34,673 nucleotides of DNA from the NCBI GenBank assembly GCA_030408505.1, contig JAUHQI010000002.1, positions 1-34,673 of the forward strand, written 5' to 3'. Within the stretch, counting starts at the first letter, position 1. Each line of letters begins with the position of its first letter. This DNA comes from Candidatus Sacchlamyda saccharinae. GTDB taxonomy: Bacteria > Chlamydiota > Chlamydiia > Chlamydiales > Rhabdochlamydiaceae. A program made the translations under genes and the position numbers. Below the pieces are notes generated by a model, which saw only the letters and a list, made by a program, of their open reading frames with translations, searched no databases and was not told the DNA's origin. Positions 16,092 to 23,434 of this stretch are shown here, piece by piece.

Positions 16092-17323
16092 TTTATACCT
16101 TCATTCATGATTCGTCTGAGTTTGGCTCCAGGATCTCGAGGAGGCATTTGATTAGTAAAGCTGAGTTTTGGTGGGACACACCCTAGCTGCTCAAAGAGCT
16201 CGTGAAACTGCTTAGACACGGGCTGGTTTTGCATGGGCTTTAGGTATATTTCCCATTCATCTAATGCCTTTTGCACTACGGCGTAATCGGTTATCTCTTC
16301 TGAGGCTGCAACAATTTTCCTACAAACAAAATCGGGAAAAACGGGTTTTGTTTTCCCTCCGGCCATTTGAACATGTAAAATGTCATCACATCGCCCTTCG
16401 ATCCGCTCAATCGGTTGAAACACACACCCACACGGGCAAGGCCCTTCTTTCTCTACAAGAACATCATCCAATCTGTACCGGATGATGGGCTGGGTTTTTC
16501 GGAAGAGGTCAGTGATGATCGGCACAAAAGAGCGCTCAGAGAGGTACTCCTTTTCAACGGAAATGAGATCTTCGTTCAGGTGCAGGGTTCCGTGACTACA
16601 AGTGAACCCTAAAAATCCTTCCGTGCACTGATAGACCTGAAAGATCTGTTGGCCAAAGCCCTCTTCGAGTTGTTTCCGATCGGTAGAAAAAAGGGTCTCT
16701 GCGACTGAGACAACCCTCTCTGGGCTGCAACTTCCGATCAACATCCGGAGCATCGAAGGGGGCGCTACTAAGACATCGGGCTGATAGGCTTTGACCCTTT
16801 CATAAAGAGAGTCGGGGTTCTCAAGGAGGTCGAAATAGGCAAACTCTAGCTTGCTAGATTTAACCGTTTCATAGAGGGGGCTATTGGCTCGAAGAAAGAA
16901 GGCAATTTTTTGCCGTCTCCAAGGGGCTTTGGGAAGAACCCTTGCCAAGACATGTCCGCACCAAGACAAACGTTCCTCTTCTGAAACAAGGAAGAGGCCA
17001 CGATTTCCCGACGTCCCTGAGGAAAGCCCAACGGTGACCCCGTCAAGCTGCGCTGTAAAATCCCGTTTTTTCTCTGCGTCAAAAGCCAGCGCAAAGGCCG
17101 CCTCACGGTCAATCGATTTAGTGTTGAATGAAGAGAAATTTTCCATCATCTCTTTTTTGGAGATGATTCCTCCCAGCCCCTTTCGATAAAAGAGGGATTT
17201 CGTTTTCGCAAATTGGGCGATTTTTTCCCGATGGTAGCTCTGAAATCGATCCAATTTAGGTCGAGAAAATCGCATTCGTCGTTTAGCTTGCAAATAGTAC
17301 TGGAGAACTTTGAGTTTATTCAT
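16085..17323 (-). CDS. Putative adenylate-forming enzyme, PaaK/F390-synthetase-related
   Basis: 412 residues, the size of the PaaK/CapK branch of acyl-adenylate enzymes and shorter than standard acyl-CoA ligases. Motifs: the phosphate loop VGLSSGTSGNRG (S101-G109), VYQCTEG (aromatic-x-x-T-E) near 235-241, RYRLDD near 282, RIEGRCDD near 308, and a late basic KLRRI that could hold the C-terminal lysine. A Cys cluster (CPCGC) lies before the RIEG motif. The family activates carboxylic acids with ATP. Start ATG overlaps the stop of the hydrolase gene (ATGA). In this operon it could activate a beta-hydroxy fatty acid, as OleC does; this is inferred. Confidence 0.75.
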   Translation of the reverse strand: MNKLKVLQYYLQAKRRMRFSRPKLDRFQSYHREKIAQFAKTKSLFYRKGLGGIISKKEMMENFSSFNTKSIDREAAFALAFDAEKKRDFTAQLDGVTVGLSSGTSGNRGLFLVSEEERLSWCGHVLARVLPKAPWRRQKIAFFLRANSPLYETVKSSKLEFAYFDLLENPDSLYERVKAYQPDVLVAPPSMLRMLIGSCSPERVVSVAETLFSTDRKQLEEGFGQQIFQVYQCTEGFLGFTCSHGTLHLNEDLISVEKEYLSERSFVPIITDLFRKTQPIIRYRLDDVLVEKEGPCPCGCVFQPIERIEGRCDDILHVQMAGGKTKPVFPDFVCRKIVAASEEITDYAVVQKALDEWEIYLKPMQNQPVSKQFHELFEQLGCVPPKLSFTNQMPPRDPGAKLRRIMNEGIKC

Positions 17324-18093
17324 AGGGGCTCAATTGTGTGGGTTGGGATTATGTTTAGAGAATTCGAGAGGGTTTGTAATTTTTGATAAGTTTTTTTGTA
17401 GGCCTTTGAATTTTCCTGAGCAAGCAGACCAATTTTATTGGGCGGAGATGAAGAGCTCCAAATCGCGTCAGCAGCAAAAAGCGTGTCATTTGCCAAAACA
17501 CCCATCTGACCGAAAGCATGCCCAGGAAGATCGATGAGCTGAAGAGATCCATCGCCAAATACATCACAAGATAGAAACCCTTCCCATGTAGAAGAAAACT
17601 CCTCTTCTCGAAGTACGAGCGAGTTTTCGGCAACTGGGGGTATGAGCCCCTGAAAAAAACCACTTTTTAGCTTCTTCCATACGGACTGTTGGAGCTGTTT
17701 TTCCAATACTTTGCCTCTGTAGATCCAAGGGACATCGATGAAATCTGTGAGCCCTCCTATGTGATCGGGGTGAAAGTGGGTCAAAATCAAATAAGAAAGA
17801 TCATTTTGGGTGATCCCATCCTGCTCCAATTGGTATTGAAGACTGTCCTTCTGATCATAAACAACTTTCAAAAGCATCGGATAGATCCTACCCAACCCCC
17901 TTTTAGTCTCCTCAACAAAAGCCCTTCCATAACCGGTGTCAATCAGGATCAAACCGTTTTGAGGATGCTCGATGAGAAACGCCCTTGCATAGAAGCGGAC
18001 CTTGGCCCAACTTAAGTTCTTCTGCGCAATGGCCCCTCGGCCAATGCAGTAGCCGACTCGGTAAATCTTACGAAGTTTGTAACCAGCTGACAT
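17320..18093 (-). CDS. Metallo-beta-lactamase-fold hydrolase
   Basis: 257 residues. The zinc motif T-H106-F-H108-P-D110-H111 is intact. Later ligands are LPGHAFGQ (His), the Asp in LFAADAIW, and the His in IPTHT, which completes the dinuclear site. This fold hydrolyses esters, thioesters and lactones. Between an SDR gene and an adenylate-forming gene it could cleave an acyl thioester or beta-lactone intermediate; the reaction is not shown by sequence. It overlaps the SDR gene by 26 nt and the next gene by 4 nt, so it is translated from the same message. Confidence 0.85.
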   Translation of the reverse strand: MSAGYKLRKIYRVGYCIGRGAIAQKNLSWAKVRFYARAFLIEHPQNGLILIDTGYGRAFVEETKRGLGRIYPMLLKVVYDQKDSLQYQLEQDGITQNDLSYLILTHFHPDHIGGLTDFIDVPWIYRGKVLEKQLQQSVWKKLKSGFFQGLIPPVAENSLVLREEEFSSTWEGFLSCDVFGDGSLQLIDLPGHAFGQMGVLANDTLFAADAIWSSSSPPNKIGLLAQENSKAYKKTYQKLQTLSNSLNIIPTHTIEPL

Positions 18094-19060
18094 AACGTTT
18101 GATTCCTTCTATTAGGGAGATTTGCGGTTGGTAGTTCAGCTCGTTTCGAGCCTTTTCAATATTCAGCGTTTGTGAAAAAGACATGACGCCCACCGAATAG
18201 CGGGTAAATGTAGGTTCTTTTTTGCGGAGTGTCCCCGAGATTTCCGCCAGATAAGCAGCCATGTGGGCGAATTTATAGGGAATCTTTCTCGATTGAACGG
18301 GGAGAGAAAGCTTTTTGAGCAAGATACTTATAAGTTCCCAAAGGTGCACTGGCTCCCCGTTAGTGATGTTGTACTTTTGCCCCACGCAATCAGAGGACGC
18401 CTCCAAAGAGAGCCAAAGAGCAAGCGCAACATTATCTACATACGTTACATCTACAATAGGACTCTTATCTCTGAATAGAGGAATCCCCTTTTCGCTGCAG
18501 ACCTTCAAGACTCTTGGAAGCAGAGCTTGATCATGTGGACCAAAAATTGCTCTTGGACGGATCGTCACTGTTTCAAGCCCCTTCTCTTGGGCCTCATCCA
18601 CAACGGTCTCAGCCATTCTTTTTGTCGAGGCATATGCATTGACCCTCTTATGTGGGAGAGGATCAACCTCTGAGATCTGATACCTATCTCGATAATCAAA
18701 ATAGAGCGATGGGGTTGAGACATGCACAAACCGTTGAACGCCCCTCTCCAAAGCGACATCAGTTAAAAGTTTGGTCCCCACAACATTCGTCGCATAAAAA
18801 TCCCGATATCGGCCAAAAGGAGAAGAGAGGGCGGCTAAATGAATCACACCAGCAGCATCGCAAGAAACGGATTCAAGGAAGGTTTTATTTAATAAATCAC
18901 CCGATTGCAGCTCAATGGCTGGATGATCCAAGATATTAGCCGCCTTCTCAATGTTTCTAGAAAAGCCCGTTACTTGATACCCCTTAGAAATAAGGAGCTT
19001 GGCAAGACTAATCCCTAAGGCACTCGTAATTCCTGAAATGACAATTTTTTTAGTATTCAA
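18068..19060 (-). CDS. NAD(P)-dependent epimerase / 3-beta-HSD-type SDR
   Basis: About 330 residues of extended short-chain dehydrogenase type. Nucleotide-binding GITSALG (G-x5-G) is near residue 9, VIHLAALSSP and HVSTPSLYF follow, and the catalytic Y-x-x-x-K is in NAYASTKRMAE. The closest pattern by eye is the 3-beta-hydroxysteroid dehydrogenase/OleD branch rather than a sugar epimerase. The start is uncertain: TTG 19060 is 8 nt after GGAGG and is preferred; TTG 19075 and GTG 19069 are in frame upstream. It overlaps the KAS III gene end. A beta-keto acid reductase role fits the operon but is inferred. Confidence 0.78.
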   Translation of the reverse strand: MNTKKIVISGITSALGISLAKLLISKGYQVTGFSRNIEKAANILDHPAIELQSGDLLNKTFLESVSCDAAGVIHLAALSSPFGRYRDFYATNVVGTKLLTDVALERGVQRFVHVSTPSLYFDYRDRYQISEVDPLPHKRVNAYASTKRMAETVVDEAQEKGLETVTIRPRAIFGPHDQALLPRVLKVCSEKGIPLFRDKSPIVDVTYVDNVALALWLSLEASSDCVGQKYNITNGEPVHLWELISILLKKLSLPVQSRKIPYKFAHMAAYLAEISGTLRKKEPTFTRYSVGVMSFSQTLNIEKARNELNYQPQISLIEGIKRYVSWLQTS

Positions 19061-20018
19061 GGACAACACCTCCAATTGTTAGACCCGCTGCTGTTCCAAA
19101 AAGCATGACCCGGTCACCTCTTTTGAGCTTCCCTTCTGAAATCACTTTATGAAGAGCAAAAGGGATTGAAGTCGAAATCATGTTTCCATACTCGCGAACG
19201 ATATGGACAAACTGCTCCTCTCCAATTTTCAATTTCTTTTGAACAAGGTCCAAAGCCAGCGGGCTCGCCTGGTGAGGGATAAAGAGGTTAATTGAATTTT
19301 GCGCCTCTTGAGAAAGCTTTCTAAACATCTTCAAAAGAGGCTTCATCGCCGCCTTTACAAGGCGAGGTCCATCCATCCGAAAGTAGAGCCGATCTGTTTC
19401 GACCTTCGGCTTAAGACCATGAAGGGTTCCACCAGCCTCACATTTACAAACCTGGCTATATTGGCTAAGCGTCTCAAAATGATGAGACATAATCCCCTTA
19501 CAGTCTGAACGGCCCAGAACAAAAGCCGCTGCGCCATCGCCAAAGAGCGATGCTGTTTTTGGATCATTAGGATTCAATCCCGTCGATGCGATGTCTGCTG
19601 AGACGATGAGCACATTATCGTAAACCCCTTTAGCAATCAGATTGCCTAATAGGAATAGGCCATTGACAAACCCCAGACACGTTGCGTTCAGGTCAAAAGC
19701 CACCGTGTTCTCTAGCCCCAGCTTTGCATGGATAAGGGCTGCTGTTGATGGGATTGCCTGCTGAGGAACTCCTCCAACAAAGACAATTGCATCAATTTGA
19801 TCCTTTTCAAGCACTGAAGAGTCAAGCGCCTGTTGAGCTGCTATGGCACCCATTTCAGACGTCGTTTCATTTGAGACATGATAGCGGCTGTTCACCCCTG
19901 ATGCCTTTGCAATTGTCCCGGGCTCGTAGCCCAACTTCCTTTCCAGCATTTCTGATAAAACCTTTTTCGGAGGGACATAGGCACCACTGGATAAGATTTC
20001 AAAGTTGATCGTATTCAT
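19050..20018 (-). CDS. Beta-ketoacyl synthase III family protein (FabH/OleA-like)
   Basis: 322 residues. The thiolase-fold triad is present: Cys114 in NATCLGFVNG, His249 in FIPHQAS, Asn279 in EYGNMISTS. Other blocks are SGVNSRYHV near the start, SLFGDGAAAFVLG in the middle, and the glycine-rich end LFGTAAGLTIGG. FabH of central fatty-acid synthesis is normally linked to fabD/fabG/acpP; here the gene leads a special operon under TetR control, so it more likely condenses acyl chains for a secondary lipid. OleA-like head-to-head condensation is one option. ATG 20018 is preceded by GAGG and, only 4 nt away, TATAAT. Confidence 0.85.
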   Translation of the reverse strand: MNTINFEILSSGAYVPPKKVLSEMLERKLGYEPGTIAKASGVNSRYHVSNETTSEMGAIAAQQALDSSVLEKDQIDAIVFVGGVPQQAIPSTAALIHAKLGLENTVAFDLNATCLGFVNGLFLLGNLIAKGVYDNVLIVSADIASTGLNPNDPKTASLFGDGAAAFVLGRSDCKGIMSHHFETLSQYSQVCKCEAGGTLHGLKPKVETDRLYFRMDGPRLVKAAMKPLLKMFRKLSQEAQNSINLFIPHQASPLALDLVQKKLKIGEEQFVHIVREYGNMISTSIPFALHKVISEGKLKRGDRVMLFGTAAGLTIGGVVLEY

Positions 20019-20022
20019 CGTA

Positions 20023-20057
20023 ATTATACCTCATTAAAAAAAATTGAACTAAGTTCA
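20023..20057 (-). promoter_or_regulatory. TetR operator and promoter of the lipid operon
   Basis: TGAACTAAGTTCA (20045-20057) is a perfect 13-bp palindrome centred on one base. On the minus strand a TATAAT box (20028-20023) follows, and the position 17 nt upstream of it falls inside the palindrome, so a bound repressor would cover the -35 region. The -10 box sits 4 nt before the KAS III ATG, which would give a nearly leaderless transcript unless another start is used. Confidence 0.7.
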
Positions 20058-20077
20058 TTTTTGCCAAAAAAAAACTC

Positions 20078-20674
20078 TCATTCATCTGTTACGTTGGGCA
20101 GGCCTTCAAGACAAAACTCTATGTAAGAATCCAAGCTATCTTCTTTGAAAAGATCTGCAACCATATCCATTTTTTTATTCAAGAAAATGGCCGTTTTTCC
20201 ATGAACAGAGGACCAAAAAAAACCAACAATCTCTTTCATTTTCTCCTCTGGTACTCCATATGTCTTTGCAAGCCTAGAGCAGAGCGCATAAATCCCTTTA
20301 CTTGCGTTTGCGGCATACCAATCAGGCAGGTCCTCTTGAGGGGAAAATTCGAACAAAGACTTCCATAAAAACTTGTTGTTGCTTGCGAATTTATAATATT
20401 CCATCCCTAGATCCTTAAGAACATCTTTAAGAGACTGCTCTTCTTTGTTTATATTATTCACAACTGATTCGAGTGATTCATATAATTTAGTTAGAATTTT
20501 TGAATTTATATGAATTTGCAAAGTTTGAAAGTCATCAAATGCATTATAAATCGACCCTAACGAGCAGTTTGTCAAGCGGGCAATTTTGCGCACATTCAGG
20601 TTCGGCATGCCCTGAGACTCGACAATCTCCCAGGCGGATTCAAAGATCTGGTCCTTCATCAACTTCTTTTTCAT
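20078..20674 (-). CDS. TetR family transcriptional regulator
   Basis: 198 residues. The N-terminal helix-turn-helix is VRKIARLTNCSLGSIYNAFDDFQTL (about residues 28-52), the standard TetR DNA-binding pattern; the all-helical rest is the ligand and dimer domain. It lies directly upstream of, and codirectional with, the KAS III gene with a 59-bp gap. Identical 13-bp palindromes stand before its own ATG and in that gap, which suggests that it represses both itself and the lipid operon until an effector, perhaps an acyl compound, binds. ATG 20674 lacks a ribosome site. Confidence 0.85.
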   Translation of the reverse strand: MKKKLMKDQIFESAWEIVESQGMPNLNVRKIARLTNCSLGSIYNAFDDFQTLQIHINSKILTKLYESLESVVNNINKEEQSLKDVLKDLGMEYYKFASNNKFLWKSLFEFSPQEDLPDWYAANASKGIYALCSRLAKTYGVPEEKMKEIVGFFWSSVHGKTAIFLNKKMDMVADLFKEDSLDSYIEFCLEGLPNVTDE

Positions 20675-20676
20675 AT

Positions 20677-20689
20677 TGAACTAAGTTCA
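20677..20689. promoter_or_regulatory. Second TetR operator, before the regulator gene
   Basis: The same palindrome TGAACTAAGTTCA as at 20045-20057, 2 bp upstream of the TetR ATG. On the minus strand, a TTGAAC 6 nt upstream adds a matching half-site. Placement over the start region points to autorepression. Confidence 0.7.
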
Positions 20690-20786
20690 GTTTCGTTCAA
20701 CCCTGGAATTTTTTGCAACACTTTTCGCATTTCTCCTCCTGTTTTATGGCTTGGGGAGTGTATAAGTGGGAAAATGTGAGGTTGGT

Positions 20787-21245
20787 ATGAAAATTTATTT
20801 GGTTAGACACGGAGAGGCCGTTTCTGAGGAGGTGAATCCGGAAAGGCCGCTTAGCCCTCAGGGGACAGAGAATATTGAAAAAATTGCAAGACACCTTGGA
20901 GGGCGGAGTTTTCCGCTGGTTAGGATTTTGCATAGTCAGAAGCTACGGGCCAAGCAAACGGCAGAGATTATGCAGAAATTTGTCGCTCCTGAAGCGGAGA
21001 TGCATGAGCATCCGCAGATGGCACCGAATGATCCGATTGATTCGGCTTTTGTGCAGGCAGCCGCAGGTGATGGCGATAGCATGATGGTAGGTCATCTCCC
21101 CTACTTGCAATGTCTTTTGGGACACATGGTCGCGGGCAATGACCATATGGATTTGGTCCGTTTTGGTGAAGGAACAACTGTTTGTGTTTCGTCTGTAAAT
21201 GGACGGTGGATCATTGATTGGGTTTTAGGACTGGATCAAGTATAG
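20787..21245 (+). CDS. sixA: SixA-like phosphohistidine phosphatase
   Basis: 152 residues from ATG 20787, which has GAGG 7 nt upstream; a GTG at 20766 would add seven residues and is not preferred. The histidine phosphatase signature is LVRHGEA at the N-terminus; LRAKQTAEIM supplies the second Arg, and MVGHLPYLQ supplies the later catalytic His. Size and motifs fit SixA, which removes phosphate from phosphohistidine on signalling or PTS proteins. The physiological partner here is unknown. The recD2 start follows after 8 bp, so both are probably cotranscribed. Confidence 0.8.
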   Translation: MKIYLVRHGEAVSEEVNPERPLSPQGTENIEKIARHLGGRSFPLVRILHSQKLRAKQTAEIMQKFVAPEAEMHEHPQMAPNDPIDSAFVQAAAGDGDSMMVGHLPYLQCLLGHMVAGNDHMDLVRFGEGTTVCVSSVNGRWIIDWVLGLDQV

Positions 21246-21253
21246 TCTGAGTC

Positions 21254-23434
21254 GTGGAAGAACTTTTTGGATACATCGACTCGATCCTTTTTTCTAATGA
21301 AGAAAATGGGTTTGTCATTGCTAAGGTCAAAGAACCAAAGAAACGAGAGGTCACGGCCGTTTTAGGGGCGATGCCGGGTGTCCATGTCGGAGAAAATGTT
21401 CGGTGCCAGGGCAAGTGGAAGAACCACCCGAAATTTGGACCGCAGTTTGAGGTGGCCTCTTTCACTTCTGAAGCGCCCACTGACTTGGTGGGGATCCAGC
21501 GGTATCTCGAGTCGGGAATGATTAAGGGGATTGGCCCTGCTTATGCAGAGCGGATTGTCAAAAAGTTTGGAGAAGAGACGCTCGATGTCATTGATGGCAA
21601 GCCGGCGAAGTTGCTTACGGTGCCGGGCATTGGAGAGAAGCGGGTGGAGATCATTGTCCGCTGCTGGCAAGAGCAGCGAGAGATCCGCAACGTGATGATT
21701 TTCTTAAGGGGCAACGGGGTAGCTCCTTCTTTTGCACAAAAGATCTACAAGAAGTATGGCGATGAGAGCATCGAGAAGATGCGGGAGAATCCATATAGGA
21801 TTGCGGGTGAGATCCGAGGCATTGGCTTTAAGAGCGCCGATCAGATTGCGCAGAATTTAGGGATCGCTCGCGATGCCCCGCAGAGGATTCAAAGTGGCAT
21901 TCAATATGTTCTTTGGGAGCTTTCCGGTGAAGGGCATGTCTGCTATCCCAAAGAGGCTCTTGTGGAAGAGGCTGTGAAGATCTTAGAGGTGGAGCAGCCG
22001 CAGATCTTGAAGGAGCTACATGCCTTGCAAGACAGCGATGAGGTGGTAGAGGAGGATGGGCTTGTTTGGATCAAGCCGCTCTATTTGTCAGAGGTGGGGA
22101 TTGCAAGGGAAATGACAAGGCTCAAAGGGGCCCCTTGTGCACTTAGGGATGTAGATGTCCCGAAAGCCTTGGGATGGGTCGAAGAGAAGCTGCGAATTCA
22201 ACTGGCCTCTCAGCAAAAAGAAGGTGTAGCCAAAGCCATCTCGGAAAAGATGATGATCCTCACCGGGGGCCCCGGTACGGGAAAGAGTACGATCACCAAC
22301 GCAATTTTACGGATTTTAGAGAAGTTAACGAAAAAGATTTTGCTCGCGGCGCCAACTGGCAGAGCTGCTAAGCGGATGAGCGAGATCACACGGCGCAAAG
22401 CTTTTACCATTCACAGCATCTTGGAGATGGATTTTACTAAAGGGGGCTTTAAGAGAAACCGAGAGAATCCTTTAGGATGTGAGCTTCTGATCATCGATGA
22501 GGCTAGTATGATCGATACCCATTTGATGTATAGCCTGCTCAAGGCAATTCCCAGCCGTACGAGGGTGATTTTTGTGGGTGATATCGATCAGCTTCCTAGT
22601 GTCGGGCCGGGCAATGTGCTGCGGGATATGATCGCCTCAGAAAGTCTTTGTGTGGTTAGGTTGAATGAAATTTTTCGCCAAGCAAGAGGTTCACACATCA
22701 TCACCAATGCCCACAAGATCAATCAGGGGGAATTTCCCTATTTGGGTGGTGATCGCGACTTCCGATTTTATGAAGGGGAAACACCCGAAGACATCCAGAG
22801 GATTTTGACTGGCCTGTTTGCTAAAGAGCTTGCCGGGTTTGATAAGAAGGCTGATATCCAGATCCTTTGCCCGATGAAACGAGGTGTCATTGGTACGGAA
22901 AATCTCAACCAAGTGATGCAGGACCTTCTCAATCCCAGCCCACAACCCTTATTGCGAATGGGGAAACGCTTTCACAGAGGCGACAAGGTGATGCAAATCC
23001 GCAACAACTACGATAGAAATGTCTTCAATGGGGACGTGGGCTACATTTCTGAGATCGATGTGACCGAGCAGATGCTATGTGTCGACTACTATGGAAGAAG
23101 TGTTGAATACGAGTTTTCTGATCTCGATGAGCTGGTTTTAGCCTATGCGGTGTCCATTCACAAGTATCAGGGCAGTGAATGTCCCTGTGTGATCATTCCG
23201 GTGCACACTTCGCATTTCAAGCTATTGCACCGAAACTTACTCTACACGGGGATTACAAGGGGAAAGAAGCGGGTCATCCTCGTAGGGACAAAGAAGGCCA
23301 TTGCGATCGCTGTAAACACCGAAGAGGTACGAAAACGCCACTCTGGCCTCTTGAGATTTATGAGATCTGATCGCCTGGCTGGGCATTTTGCAGGTGAAGC
23401 ATCTCTATCCCTTTTTCCAGCCCCGCCACAATGA
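21254..23434 (+). CDS. recD2: RecD2-type 5'-3' DNA helicase
   Basis: 726 residues, a normal RecD2 (RecD-like, no RecBC) length. N-terminal OB-like segment (1-70), helix-hairpin-helix repeats (LTVPGIGEKRVEIIV near 120 and a second at about 185), Walker A LTGGPGTGKST near 340, Walker B ELLIIDEASMID, motif GDIDQLPSVGPG, and the C-terminal SH3/UvrD-like region ending in YAVSIHKYQGSE and NLLYTGITRGKK. It unwinds DNA in repair. The start is GTG 21254. The last 77 bp overlap the 3' end of metG on the other strand, a gene pair also adjacent in Chlamydia. Confidence 0.92.
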   Translation: MEELFGYIDSILFSNEENGFVIAKVKEPKKREVTAVLGAMPGVHVGENVRCQGKWKNHPKFGPQFEVASFTSEAPTDLVGIQRYLESGMIKGIGPAYAERIVKKFGEETLDVIDGKPAKLLTVPGIGEKRVEIIVRCWQEQREIRNVMIFLRGNGVAPSFAQKIYKKYGDESIEKMRENPYRIAGEIRGIGFKSADQIAQNLGIARDAPQRIQSGIQYVLWELSGEGHVCYPKEALVEEAVKILEVEQPQILKELHALQDSDEVVEEDGLVWIKPLYLSEVGIAREMTRLKGAPCALRDVDVPKALGWVEEKLRIQLASQQKEGVAKAISEKMMILTGGPGTGKSTITNAILRILEKLTKKILLAAPTGRAAKRMSEITRRKAFTIHSILEMDFTKGGFKRNRENPLGCELLIIDEASMIDTHLMYSLLKAIPSRTRVIFVGDIDQLPSVGPGNVLRDMIASESLCVVRLNEIFRQARGSHIITNAHKINQGEFPYLGGDRDFRFYEGETPEDIQRILTGLFAKELAGFDKKADIQILCPMKRGVIGTENLNQVMQDLLNPSPQPLLRMGKRFHRGDKVMQIRNNYDRNVFNGDVGYISEIDVTEQMLCVDYYGRSVEYEFSDLDELVLAYAVSIHKYQGSECPCVIIPVHTSHFKLLHRNLLYTGITRGKKRVILVGTKKAIAIAVNTEEVRKRHSGLLRFMRSDRLAGHFAGEASLSLFPAPPQ

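Noticed and set aside
20766..20786. GTG start for sixA
   Set aside because: ATG 20787 has a ribosome site and starts the family motif directly.
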